DNA from: Prauserella_A sp040635515
GTDB taxonomy: Bacteria > Actinomycetota > Actinomycetes > Mycobacteriales > Pseudonocardiaceae
DNA length: 64,000 nucleotides
NCBI GenBank assembly: GCA_040635515.1
Contig: JBEYHY010000004.1
Coordinates: 1 to 64,000 of the forward strand
Direction: 5' to 3'
Shown here: in pieces, positions 16,419 through 24,852 of the stretch
How positions within the stretch are numbered: position 1 is the stretch's first letter
How the letters are laid out: every line of letters begins with the position of its first letter
The notes under the pieces: model-generated
What the model saw: only the letters and a program-made list of their open reading frames with translations
Told to the model about the DNA's origin: nothing
Databases searched by the model: none
Made by a program: the position numbers and the translations under genes

Positions 16419-16762
16419 CAAGGTTTTTCAACCCTCCCCCCGCCGGGGGAGGGTTTTTTGTTGTCCCACACCGATTCTCGCGCGTCGTGGTCCAGCCCAG
16501 TAGGGCCGTCTTGCGCCGTCGGGAGCAGCAGCAGGTCCACGAACAACTCGGCACCGAGCGCGTGGGCGAGCCGTTCGAGAACGGGGATCGTCGGCACTGT
16601 CGCGCCGGCCTCGAAGCGCGCGATGGCGGGCTGGGTCATCCCGGCGGCCGACGCGAGCCGGGCCTGGGTCCATCCGCGCAACGTGCGCAGGTGCCGGACC
16701 GTGTGACCCAGCTCGGAAGCCACCGTGCTTCGCGAGCGTTCGCCATTGCGGCACGTATCCAC
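16418..16762 (-). CDS. small XRE-family DNA-binding regulator
   Basis: This protein of about 114 residues has one Cro/C1 helix-turn-helix (TVRHLRTLRGWTQARLASAA, MTQPAIARFEAGATVPTIPV, then LERLAHALGAELFVDLLL). The GTG at 16762 is the likeliest start, but a GTG at 16723 is possible; neither has a clear ribosome binding site. The C-terminal 20 or so residues are encoded by the tRNA terminator hairpin, and the stop overlaps the end of the tRNA. The domain resembles HigA-type antitoxins, yet no toxin gene is adjacent. A perfect palindrome lies just upstream of the start and may be its own operator. Confidence 0.75.
   Translation of the reverse strand: MDTCRNGERSRSTVASELGHTVRHLRTLRGWTQARLASAAGMTQPAIARFEAGATVPTIPVLERLAHALGAELFVDLLLLPTAQDGPTGLDHDARESVWDNKKPSPGGGRVEKP
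16430..16459. terminator. strong hairpin terminator after tRNA-Gly
   Basis: AACCCTCCCCC and GGGGGAGGGTT pair perfectly over 11 bp around a 4-base loop, followed by a T-run. It serves the tRNA on the plus strand. The convergent XRE gene on the minus strand reads through the same bases as its last codons. Confidence 0.88.
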
Positions 16763-16764
16763 GA

Positions 16765-16778
16765 GGTAGCAAGCTACC
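16765..16778. promoter_or_regulatory. palindrome, candidate XRE operator
   Basis: GGTAGCAAGCTACC has perfect 6-bp arms around AA and lies two bases upstream of the XRE start. This size and position fit an autoregulatory binding site of a small Cro-like dimer. It is inferred from position only. Confidence 0.5.
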
Positions 16779-16978
16779 AGTGATGGTGAAACCGGGCGCG
16801 GCACCTGTCCGGTTCGCGTAGCGTGGCCCGCACTTCGCGCACACGGGAAGCGGGTGATCGGGTCGCCAGCGGTAACGCACCGGGTCACCCGGCGATGAGC
16901 TCGACACCAACAACCGCAACCGCCGTACTTCTCCCCCAGGAACACCGATCCGGCCCGTTCTTTCCGAGAGGAATACGC

Positions 16979-17377
16979 ATGCGCAAGTCCCTCGTCGGCT
17001 ACGTACTGTTCGCTGCCTTGATCGGGATCGCATCGGCCTGTGCCGTTCCGGAGACCACGCGAAACACCCCTGCTTCCGAACCGGCGGAACAGCAGGCACC
17101 CGCGTCGTCGTCGGCCGCGCCCACGATGGTCGAGATGCCGGCCGTGGAAGGCGATAACCTCAAGGTTGCGATGGACACTTTGGACTCTCTCGGCATCACC
17201 AATGTGCTGCCTCAGCCCACCGACGGGCATGCTTTCGTCGCCAACCCGGCCAACTGGATCGTGGTGACGCAAGACCCCGCCGCCGGTACGCGACTCGGCA
17301 CGGACGACGAGACCACCTTGCAGGTCGCCAAGACGGACGAGGCCGAGTCCAAGTGGTGCGGTGACGGGGATTGCTGA
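16979..17377 (+). CDS. small lipoprotein with PASTA-like domain
   Basis: This 132-residue lipoprotein precursor has a basic start (MRKSLVGYVLFAALIGIASAC) with a lipobox ending SAC. A Pro/Ala/Ser linker follows, then a domain of about 70 residues (VEMPAVEGDNLKVAMDTL, NWIVVTQDPAAGTRLGTDDE) that looks like a single PASTA repeat. The C-terminus has two cysteines (KWCGDGDC). GAGAGGAA lies just upstream of the ATG. PASTA domains bind peptidoglycan or beta-lactams in penicillin-binding proteins and PknB-type kinases; here it may be a free envelope sensor or binder. The gene has no obvious operon partner. Confidence 0.85.
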   Translation: MRKSLVGYVLFAALIGIASACAVPETTRNTPASEPAEQQAPASSSAAPTMVEMPAVEGDNLKVAMDTLDSLGITNVLPQPTDGHAFVANPANWIVVTQDPAAGTRLGTDDETTLQVAKTDEAESKWCGDGDC

Positions 17378-17390
17378 CGATGGCCCTGAC

Positions 17391-17555
17391 TCAGGCCCGA
17401 ACCGGAAATCGCATTCTCAGGAGGACTGCCCACCAGCGCCTTTGATCCCGAGGGCCGGGGGTCCGCGCCGAGAGCGGTAACGGCCCGCGCGATTCACGAT
17501 CAAGTTTGCGCAGTTCTCGGACGGCGGAGGCCGTCCACTCGATGTGATAGCTCAC
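17391..17555 (-). pseudogene. remnant of a RelE-family toxin gene
   Basis: The frame starts GTG at 17555, overlapping the antitoxin stop (GTGA), and reads VSYHIEWTASAVRELRKLD. This is a typical RelE/ParE N-terminus. After about 20 residues the similarity stops. The middle of the domain, about 25 codons, is missing. A shifted frame further along reads GIK and, if one A is removed, IKALVG, the usual RelE core, before the frame breaks. Only 54 codons remain, against about 85-90 in intact toxins. The catalytic C-terminal half is gone, so this is probably a dead toxin beside a preserved antitoxin. Confidence 0.72.
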
Positions 17556-17809
17556 CGATCGTCAGCGAGGATCTCCTGGTGCGGCACACGGGGTTCCTCG
17601 GACGCCAGAGACTCGCGTGCGGCAAGCAAATCAGCCTCATCCTCGGCCGCTTCCAACGCGCGGAAATCCTCCATCGAGACAACAGCCGCGACCGGGCGAC
17701 CGTGTCTGGTCAGCACGGTGCGCTCCTGCGCGTGCTCGACCTTCGCGACTACATCACCGAGATGATCGCGAGCGTCACTGATGGGCAGCTCAGCTGCCGT
17801 CGCCGACAC
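17552..17809 (-). CDS. Phd/YefM-type antitoxin
   Basis: This 85-residue protein contains LPISDARDHLGDVVAKVEHAQ, TVLTRHGRPVAAVVSMEDFRAL and an acidic C-terminal helix (EAAEDEADLLAARESLA). This is the Phd/YefM layout: an N-terminal dimerisation and DNA-binding domain and a C-terminal toxin-neutralising tail. GTG at 17809 overlaps the end of msrA by 20 bp. The following toxin gene is degraded, so the antitoxin is now solitary. It could still repress its own promoter or protect against related toxins elsewhere. Confidence 0.88.
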   Translation of the reverse strand: MSATAAELPISDARDHLGDVVAKVEHAQERTVLTRHGRPVAAVVSMEDFRALEAAEDEADLLAARESLASEEPRVPHQEILADDR

Positions 17810-18455
17810 CGAGCCCCACGGGGCAGGACACCCCGGTGCCACCCAGACCGCAGTAACCGTTGGGCACCTTGTAGAGGTACTGCTGGTGATAGTCCTCCGC
17901 GTAGTAGAACTCGCCGAGCGGGGCGAACTCCGTGGTGATCTCGCCGAGCCCGGCGGCTCGCAGCGCCGACTGGAAACTCGCCCGCGAGGCCTCTGCTTCG
18001 GTTCGCTGCACTTCGTCGGCGTAGTAGACGGCCGACCGGTACTGCGTTCCGACATCGTTGCCCTGCCGCATTCCCTGCGTGGGATCGTGCCCTTCCCAGA
18101 AGACCTTCAGTAGCGTCTCGTACGACACCGCAGCCGGATCGAACACGACGAGCACGGCTTCGGTGTGCCCGGTGAGCCCCGAGCACACCTCCTCGTACGT
18201 CGGGTTCGGCGTGTAACCGCCCGCATAGCCCACCGCTGTCGAATAAACACCCTGGGTCTGCCAAAAGAGGCGTTCCGCGCCCCAGAAACACCCGAGTCCG
18301 AACACGGCGGTGCGCATGCCATCGGGAAACGGTGGTTTGATGCGCCGGTCATGATGAACGGCGTGAAGCTCCGGTGTCACGAGCGGTTCGGCGCGGCCAG
18401 GCAGCGCCTGCTCAGCGGACACCAACGTTGTTTTGTCTCGACCGAACCACGACAT
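17790..18455 (-). CDS. msrA: peptide-methionine (S)-S-oxide reductase
   Basis: This 221-residue repair enzyme reduces methionine-S-sulfoxide in proteins. The catalytic cysteine is in FGLGCFWGAERLFW; VGYAGGYTPNPTYEEVCSG and GHTEAVLVVFDP follow. The C-terminal segment YCGLGGTGVSCPVG contains the recycling cysteines used by thioredoxin. The N-terminal extension of about 45 residues is normal for actinobacterial MsrA. It overlaps the antitoxin gene downstream. Confidence 0.95.
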   Translation of the reverse strand: MSWFGRDKTTLVSAEQALPGRAEPLVTPELHAVHHDRRIKPPFPDGMRTAVFGLGCFWGAERLFWQTQGVYSTAVGYAGGYTPNPTYEEVCSGLTGHTEAVLVVFDPAAVSYETLLKVFWEGHDPTQGMRQGNDVGTQYRSAVYYADEVQRTEAEASRASFQSALRAAGLGEITTEFAPLGEFYYAEDYHQQYLYKVPNGYCGLGGTGVSCPVGLGVGDGS

Positions 18456-18534
18456 ACTTCAATTCTACTGACCCGACGTCGCTCTGAAGGGTGACGCGAT
18501 AGTGTGCATGGGCTCCAGGTGATCAGGGGGTTCG

Positions 18535-19656
18535 ATGGCTTGGCAAGACGAGTTGCGACGTCTCGACGCCGAACTCGCCTCCGGACAGATCGCTCATGAT
18601 CAGCATCGTCGGCTGCGTGAGGACATCCTCGCCGAGGCTTCCAGTGGACCGGCGGTCTCGCCGCTCGCCGCGAAGGGCAGGAACGCCGAGGCGGCGGACA
18701 ATGCTGCCCACAACAGCCCGGCGACGGGCGAGGTAACGGAAGTGATGACCCCGCCCGATCCGAACGACCCCACACTGCTGCTCACCACGACACGACCGAC
18801 GACGGCGCCGAGTCCCGCCGATTACCGGCCGACCGACTCGATGCCCCACCCACCGCCCTACCGGCCACACCCCGCTCCGCGGGCGACCGCGAACGGCACG
18901 GCACAGCAGCCCGTCGAGTTGACGGTGCCGATCACGAGGGTGCCCACCGGGCCCCCGGCAGGCCCGCCACCTCGGCAGGCTCCCCCGCTTCCCGACTGGG
19001 CCGAGCCACCCGCCAGCAGGGGAAAAACAGGCGCCTGGCTGCTCATCTCGCTCGGTGTGCTCGTCGCACTCGGCGCGGTCATCGGCGGCGCGTGGTGGCT
19101 CGGCACGGCAGGCGACAAGGCCACACACGGCAGCGCGATGCCCGCCGCCCCGGCGGGCCCCGACGGTTCGGAGGTCGCGCTCGCCGACAAACTGCCCGTG
19201 CTCCCGGGTGAGCCGAATCCGGCCAACTCGACGATGACCGTCGACAAAGGCGCCGACCTAGGCCTCTACTCCCCGGCCGACGCGCAGGCGATGCGCGACA
19301 GCGGGGCGAAGGAGGTCATCTACCGCGCTTCGGCCGAGGGCGAGGGGCTGACCGACGGCTACACGGTGATCGTGATCCCCACCGACGACTCGGGAGCCGC
19401 GACGTCGTTGACGGACCAACTGAGCCGCACCGTCACCGAGGGTGGGTTCACCGCGGAACCACTGGCCGACCGGGAGGGGTTCGTGGCATTGAGCCGAACC
19501 GACTCGTCCGGAAGGGTCAGCGTCGTCTGGTACGTATCGGGGAACGTCACGGTCGGCGTCGGGGTGTCACAGGCACCGTCGGCCGACGAGAACGCGCTGC
19601 GGCAACGATTGCTCGACACGCTGACCTCGGTGACGGCGGTGCTGCCGCTTCGCTGA
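18535..19656 (+). CDS. single-pass membrane protein, first of two tandem paralogues
   Basis: This 373-residue protein has an N-terminal helix-forming motif WQDELRRLDAELASGQIAHDQ (about 1-35). A long Pro/Thr-rich cytosolic linker follows, then one transmembrane helix near 163-187 (GAWLLISLGVLVALGAVIGG) and an extracellular domain of about 170 residues with no cysteines. GATCAGGGGG precedes the ATG. The gene 140 bp downstream encodes a protein with the same N-terminal motif, topology and domain order. Function is unknown. The N-terminal motif resembles short SHOCT-like oligomerisation helices, which is an inference only. Confidence 0.82.
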   Translation: MAWQDELRRLDAELASGQIAHDQHRRLREDILAEASSGPAVSPLAAKGRNAEAADNAAHNSPATGEVTEVMTPPDPNDPTLLLTTTRPTTAPSPADYRPTDSMPHPPPYRPHPAPRATANGTAQQPVELTVPITRVPTGPPAGPPPRQAPPLPDWAEPPASRGKTGAWLLISLGVLVALGAVIGGAWWLGTAGDKATHGSAMPAAPAGPDGSEVALADKLPVLPGEPNPANSTMTVDKGADLGLYSPADAQAMRDSGAKEVIYRASAEGEGLTDGYTVIVIPTDDSGAATSLTDQLSRTVTEGGFTAEPLADREGFVALSRTDSSGRVSVVWYVSGNVTVGVGVSQAPSADENALRQRLLDTLTSVTAVLPLR

Positions 19657-19799
19657 CGCGATCAGCCGCTTCACCGAAGGTCACAATTCGACCCGCGCCC
19701 CCGCGCGAGTCCGCAACCGTGCAGAATATGGCTCGTCCAAACCCAACACCGTGACGCGGGGCCGAGGCGAGTCACCGCCAAGTGAGCAGGGGGTCCAGG

Positions 19800-21101
19800 G
19801 TGTCCTGGCAGGAAGAGTTGCGCAAGCTGGACGAGGAGCTTGCATCGGGCAGACTCTCCGCGGACGATTACCGGGTTCGCCGCGACCAGGTGCTTTCGTC
19901 CGCGGTCGCCCATGGTGAGGATCCGAACGCGGCAGCGGAGACCCAGCAACAGCAGGTTTCGCAGCAGCAGGAAACCCCGCAGCAGGAGCAGAGCCAGGAC
20001 GGCGAAGGTCAAAACGCCGATTCGACCCAGGTCATCGCCCCACTCGACCCCAGCGCGGAGCGCACGCAGACCGTGCCGCCGTGGCAAGCGCAGCACGTGC
20101 AGCAGGGCCAGCAGATGCAGCAGCCGCCCCAGGCCCCGTACGGGCAGCAGCCTCCGATGCCTCAGGCGGGTGGCTACCAGCAGGGCCCCGCCTCGCCCGC
20201 AGGCGGCTTCCAGCAGCCGGGCCCCGCTTCACCCGCAGGAGGCTTCCAGCAGCCAGGACCGGCCTCTCCCTCCGGCGGTTTCCAGCAACAGCAGGGTTAC
20301 CCGCAGCAGCAGCAGTTTCCGCAGCAACCCCAGCCTCCGCAGCAGCCGTGGAACGCGGGCCAGCCTGACCAGGCTCCACCGTGGGGCGGTGGCGACTTCC
20401 CGCCGCTCGGCCCCGGCGGTCCCGACTGGGGAGCCGCGCAGGGCCCCGAGGGATTCGAGGACGGGCAGCGCAAGAGCGGCAAGGGCAAGATTTTCGCGAT
20501 CATCGGCGCGGTCGTCGTCCTGGCCGGTATCGCCGTCGGCGCGTATCTGTTGTGGGGCACCGGCGATGACAACGCCGACCCGCCGCCTCCCGGCACTTCG
20601 CAGCAGCAGAACCCGCCCCCGAGTTCCGAGCCCGCCGAGGACCCACTGCCGATCGGCGAGATCTCCGGCCAGCCCGAGGAACACAGCGAGGTCAAGACCT
20701 TCGACGACGTTCCCGGCCTGACCTACCTCAACGACCAGGAAGTCGAGTCCTACGAGCGCACCGAGCCCGGCGACACCAAGTTCACGGTGTACCGCGACGG
20801 TCAGGGCGCGACCGCCGTCATCCTGCTGACCAAGGTCGGCGACAAGGGCGCTGCCAGCGACGAGGTGTCCTCGCTCGCGACGATCCAGACCGACAACGGC
20901 GCCGAATCGGTCACCGATGGCGTTCCCGACGGCGTGCTGGTGACGGCCTTCGAAGACGGCGCCCAGTACCGCGCGCACTACCTTTCCGGCGATGTGCTGG
21001 TGCGAGTCGAAGCGGTGTCGGAGAACGGGTTGGAGGCCGCGCGAGCCTACTTCGACGACGCTCTGGAAGCCCAGTTGAAGGTGTTGCCTGTTGATGGCTG
21101 A
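19800..21101 (+). CDS. single-pass membrane protein, second of two tandem paralogues
   Basis: This 433-residue paralogue of the preceding gene has the N-terminal WQEELRKLDEELASGRLSAD, then a Gln/Pro-rich cytosolic region (about 45-220) with three near-identical repeats of PASPAGGFQQPG type. One transmembrane helix (about 230-250, IFAIIGAVVVLAGIAVGAYL) and a C-terminal extracellular domain of about 170 residues follow. The GTG at 19800 is preceded by AGCAGGGGG exactly as in the paralogue, which decides the start. The stop overlaps the start of the glycosyltransferase fusion gene by 8 bp, so the two are translated together. Confidence 0.82.
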   Translation: MSWQEELRKLDEELASGRLSADDYRVRRDQVLSSAVAHGEDPNAAAETQQQQVSQQQETPQQEQSQDGEGQNADSTQVIAPLDPSAERTQTVPPWQAQHVQQGQQMQQPPQAPYGQQPPMPQAGGYQQGPASPAGGFQQPGPASPAGGFQQPGPASPSGGFQQQQGYPQQQQFPQQPQPPQQPWNAGQPDQAPPWGGGDFPPLGPGGPDWGAAQGPEGFEDGQRKSGKGKIFAIIGAVVVLAGIAVGAYLLWGTGDDNADPPPPGTSQQQNPPPSSEPAEDPLPIGEISGQPEEHSEVKTFDDVPGLTYLNDQEVESYERTEPGDTKFTVYRDGQGATAVILLTKVGDKGAASDEVSSLATIQTDNGAESVTDGVPDGVLVTAFEDGAQYRAHYLSGDVLVRVEAVSENGLEAARAYFDDALEAQLKVLPVDG

Positions 21102-24100
21102 CGGTCCGAGGGCAGAGGTCACCGCGTGCACGATCGTCGCGCGCAACTACCTTCCGGCCGCCCGGGTGCTCGCAAGGTCGTATCTCGCGTGGCATCCCGG
21201 TCACGAGTTCGTGATCGGGGTGATCGACGGGGACGGTTTCGACGGCGATGAAGCCGGTGAGCAGCACGGGGTGCGCGTCGTCGACCGCGCCTCGTTCGGT
21301 ATCGACGTCGAGACCTATTCGCGAATGGCCACCGCGTACTCGGTGACCGAACTCGCGACTGCGGTGAAGCCGTATCTGCTGAGGGAACTGCGGCGCACGT
21401 CGACGGTGGCGATCTACCTCGACCCGGACATCGAGGTGTTCGCGCCGATGCCGGAGATCGCCGAGCGCGCGCTGCGGCACGGGATCGTGCTCACGCCGCA
21501 CTTCACGGCGCCGCTGCCGAGGGACGGCAAGGAACCGGACGACGCGGTCATCATGGGGACGGGGATCTTCAATCTCGGTTTCGTCGGCGTCGGCCCCGGT
21601 TCCGAGGGGTTCCTCGACTTCTGGGCCGACCGGCTGCGGCAGGACGCGATAGTGGCTCCGCAGCAACAGCTCTTCACCGATCAGCGGTGGGTCGACCAGG
21701 TTCCCGCCCTCTTCGACTACACGGTCATCACCGATCCCGGCTTCAACGTCGCCTACTGGAATCTGCACGAACGCGACATCGCGCGCGCGGAGGACGGCAC
21801 GGTGACCGCAGGCGGGCAACCGTTGCGGTTCTTCCACTTCAGCGGCTACCGGCCCGAGCGGCCGTGGCTGCTGACCTTCCACTGCGCGAGGAAACCGCGC
21901 GTGCTGCTCTCGGACAACCCCGAACTGCGGGCGCTGTGCGATTCGTATGGTGCGGCACTGAAAGCGGCGGGCTACGCGGAAACACTCGACGCCATTCCCT
22001 ATGGCTTCGCGAACTTCGGCGACGGCACTCCGCTGCCCGCCAATTGCAGGCGGCTGTTCAGGGAAGGCTGGATCGAGGCCGAACGCAAGCACAAACCGGT
22101 GCCACCGCACGCCTACGGCGACGACGGCGGCGCCGCGCTTCGCGCCTGGCTTTCCTCGCCCGCCGATCACGCGCAGGCCGCGGCGGGACTCAACCGCCTC
22201 GCCCTCGCCGTGTGGGCAGGTCGCACCGACCTCCAGCTCGCGTTTCCACACCCGACGGGCGCCGACGCCGCCGCGTTCGCGGTCTGGTGCGAGAACTCCG
22301 GTGCCTCCGAGTCGGTGCTGCCGGATTGGGCCATGCCCGTCGCTCCCGTCGCCCCTTCCGAGCCGGTCGAGGACTTCGGCGTCAACCTGCTCGGCTACCT
22401 GACCGCTGAGCTGGGCCTCGGCGAGATGGGCCGCATCGTGCACGACGCGATCGAGCGCGCCGGGGTCGACGTCGTGTCGGTGCTGGAGGAGAAAGCCGTT
22501 TCGAACAGGACCGGCATCGAGCGTCCTTCGACGACGGGTGATCCTCGCTTTCCGGTGAGTGTGCTCGCCGTCAACGCCGATCAGACGCGACTCGCGCTGG
22601 CCAACCATCCCGACGCTGTGCACGATCGCTACCGCATTGGCCTGTGGGCATGGGAGCTCGAAGATTTCCCCGAGTGGCAGCACGAGGCGTTCGGGATGGT
22701 CGACGAGGTGTGGACCGTCAGCGACTTCTGCCGCGAAGCGTTCGCCGCGCATTCGCCGGTGCCGGTCAAGACCATCCCCGTCCCCGTCCGTGATCCGGGT
22801 ACGACCGTGCGTCCTAGGGATCCCGGGAAGCCGGTGCGGTTCCTTTTCGCCTTCGACTTCAACAGCGTCGGGCAGCGCAAGAACCCGTGGGGGACGGTCA
22901 GGGCTTTCCAGCGCGCCTTCGGCGAGCGGGACGACGTCAGGCTCGTCATCAAGAGCATGAACGGCGACCTGCATCCGCAGGATGCCGAGCGGCTGCGCAT
23001 CGTGGTCGCGGGTGATCCGAGGATCACGCTCATCGAGCGGTACTTGAGCGTGGCCGAGCTCGCTCAGCTTTACGCGAGCAGTGACTGTTACGTGTCACTG
23101 CACCGCAGTGAGGGTTTCGGGCTCACGGTCGCGGAGGCGATGGCCCGCGGCATGCCGGTGATCAGTACCGCGTATTCGAGTACGACGGAGTTCCTCGACG
23201 AGCGCATCGGGTGGCCCATCCCGTACCGGCTGGTGCCCGTCGGCGAAGGATGCCGGCCCTACCACGAGGACGCGTTGTGGGCCGATCCCGATCTCGACGC
23301 CGCCGCGGCCGCCATGCGGCAGGTTGCCGACGAACCCGAGGTCGCGGCAGCGAAAGGCGCGGCGGCGAGGGAACACATCCTCACCACGAGGTCGATCGAC
23401 GCGGCCGCCGAGTGGTTGCGCGCCGAACTGGAGAACGCGCACCGCACGTGGCTGGCCCGGAGGGCTCCCGCCGACGAGCCGCCGCAGGAGCATCCGCTGG
23501 TTCCGCTGCGCGCCGCGCGTGAGGCGTTGCGCTGGCGGCCGGAAACGGGATCGGCGTCGCGGACCCCGCTCGCTCCGGCCGTGCGCAAGGCCGTCCTCAG
23601 GGTGATCGACCACTACGACGTGCATCAGCGCAACGTGCTGGGCACCGTGCTCGATGGCACCGAGGACACGATGAACCGGCTGCTGAGCCGTATCGAGGCG
23701 CTGGAGTCCGCGCTCGGCGAGACCGGTCGCGCCGTCGCCGACGCCGAGAAGGCCGGCAGGCGAAGGGACGAGGCGCTGCGCTCGCAGCAGCGGGGGCTTG
23801 CCGACCTCCGGCGCGATCAGTCGGTGGTCGCGCACACGGCTCGCAGGGTCGATCGGGTCGAGCAGAGCATCGAGTCGCTGCCGTCGGAGTTGTCGGCCGA
23901 GTTCTCGGACGAGATGGCCGCGAGGCAGGACGCCCTGCACGAGATGTTCCGGTTCCGCGATCACCGGCTCGACAACGACGAGCACGCGATCCAACGGCTG
24001 ACCCGCGAGGTCGAAGCCGTTCTCGGGGCGGCAAGGCTGGTGCACACTCCGGTGCCGGCGGGTGCCGATGTCGTCGTGTGCGACGCGGGCATCCTGCTGA

Positions 24101-24852
24101 TGCCGGACGACCAGGTGATGATGCCGTGGATCCGGCATCACCGTTCGTGGGAAGCCGAGGAGGCCGCCCTGATGGTGCGGCTGGCTTCGGCGAGGCCGGG
24201 GGCTTTCCTCGACGTCGGCGCGCACGTCGGCTACCACACGTTGAACCTGCTGAGGGCGTGTCCTTCGGTGACAACCGTCGTCGCGGTCGAGGCCGATCCG
24301 GAGAACGCCGACTTCCTGAGGCGCAACCTCGCGGTGAACCTGCCGAAGCACCAGTCGGGTCTGGTCACGGTGCTCGAAGCCGCCGCGTGGGACAGCGACG
24401 GAAGCCTGGTGCTGGTGCATCCGGAGGAGTACAACAGCGGCGATCACCGGGTCAGGCCCGCCGACGGCAGCGCGGGCCCGCTCGTGCCCGCCGTGCGGCT
24501 CGACGGCAGCGACGACGTCATGCGGCAACCGGTGAGCCTGGTGAAGACCGACCTGCAGGGCAGGGATCACAGGGCACTCGCCGGGTTGCAGGAGACGCTG
24601 GAGCGCGACCGGCCCGACGTGGTGTGCGAGTTCTGCCCCGGTGCCATCGAGGAACTCGGTGACGATCCGGCCGCGGTGCTGATGGTCTACCGCAAGTGGG
24701 GTTACCGGCCCTCGGTCGTGCTGGAAGGCGGAGGCCTCGCCGAGGACGAGCCCGACGAGGCGCTGATCGCGACCGCCGCCGCCGACAAGCGAGGTTTCGT
24801 CACCCTGTGGCTGCGGCCGGAACCGGTCACGGGTTCATCCCGCCAACCGTGA
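21094..24852 (+). CDS. tri-domain fusion: two glycosyltransferases and an FkbM-like methyltransferase
   Basis: This 1252-residue cytosolic protein has three enzymatic parts. Residues 1-400 resemble a GT8/GT-A transferase, with YLDPDIEVF near 108 providing a DxD-type metal site. Residues about 420-800 are a GT-B, GT4-like domain (VNLLGYLTAELGLGEMGRI; HRSEGFGLTVAEAMARGMP near 668 with the E-x7-E donor motif). Residues about 850-980 form a charged coiled-coil. Residues about 1000-1245 resemble FkbM-type SAM methyltransferases (FLDVGAHVGYHTLNLL near 1038, VVAVEADPENADFLRRNL). The usual FkbM KIDVEG-like motif here reads KTDLQGRDH. It likely builds and O-methylates a surface glycan. ATG at 21094 overlaps the previous stop. 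Confidence 0.88.
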   Translation: MADGPRAEVTACTIVARNYLPAARVLARSYLAWHPGHEFVIGVIDGDGFDGDEAGEQHGVRVVDRASFGIDVETYSRMATAYSVTELATAVKPYLLRELRRTSTVAIYLDPDIEVFAPMPEIAERALRHGIVLTPHFTAPLPRDGKEPDDAVIMGTGIFNLGFVGVGPGSEGFLDFWADRLRQDAIVAPQQQLFTDQRWVDQVPALFDYTVITDPGFNVAYWNLHERDIARAEDGTVTAGGQPLRFFHFSGYRPERPWLLTFHCARKPRVLLSDNPELRALCDSYGAALKAAGYAETLDAIPYGFANFGDGTPLPANCRRLFREGWIEAERKHKPVPPHAYGDDGGAALRAWLSSPADHAQAAAGLNRLALAVWAGRTDLQLAFPHPTGADAAAFAVWCENSGASESVLPDWAMPVAPVAPSEPVEDFGVNLLGYLTAELGLGEMGRIVHDAIERAGVDVVSVLEEKAVSNRTGIERPSTTGDPRFPVSVLAVNADQTRLALANHPDAVHDRYRIGLWAWELEDFPEWQHEAFGMVDEVWTVSDFCREAFAAHSPVPVKTIPVPVRDPGTTVRPRDPGKPVRFLFAFDFNSVGQRKNPWGTVRAFQRAFGERDDVRLVIKSMNGDLHPQDAERLRIVVAGDPRITLIERYLSVAELAQLYASSDCYVSLHRSEGFGLTVAEAMARGMPVISTAYSSTTEFLDERIGWPIPYRLVPVGEGCRPYHEDALWADPDLDAAAAAMRQVADEPEVAAAKGAAAREHILTTRSIDAAAEWLRAELENAHRTWLARRAPADEPPQEHPLVPLRAAREALRWRPETGSASRTPLAPAVRKAVLRVIDHYDVHQRNVLGTVLDGTEDTMNRLLSRIEALESALGETGRAVADAEKAGRRRDEALRSQQRGLADLRRDQSVVAHTARRVDRVEQSIESLPSELSAEFSDEMAARQDALHEMFRFRDHRLDNDEHAIQRLTREVEAVLGAARLVHTPVPAGADVVVCDAGILLMPDDQVMMPWIRHHRSWEAEEAALMVRLASARPGAFLDVGAHVGYHTLNLLRACPSVTTVVAVEADPENADFLRRNLAVNLPKHQSGLVTVLEAAAWDSDGSLVLVHPEEYNSGDHRVRPADGSAGPLVPAVRLDGSDDVMRQPVSLVKTDLQGRDHRALAGLQETLERDRPDVVCEFCPGAIEELGDDPAAVLMVYRKWGYRPSVVLEGGGLAEDEPDEALIATAAADKRGFVTLWLRPEPVTGSSRQP

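Noticed and set aside
16418..16762. HigA-type antitoxin of a toxin-antitoxin pair
   Set aside because: The helix-turn-helix resembles HigA, but no toxin-sized frame with RelE/HigB features lies on either side.
16346..18455. tRNA-anchored genomic island
   Set aside because: The tRNA, XRE gene and toxin-antitoxin remnant are suggestive, but no integrase, no repeated tRNA 3' end and no change in codon use were seen.
20911..22974. 687-codon open frame on the minus strand
   Set aside because: It is antisense to the glycosyltransferase fusion gene and results from GC-biased codons; the plus-strand frame has clear enzyme motifs.
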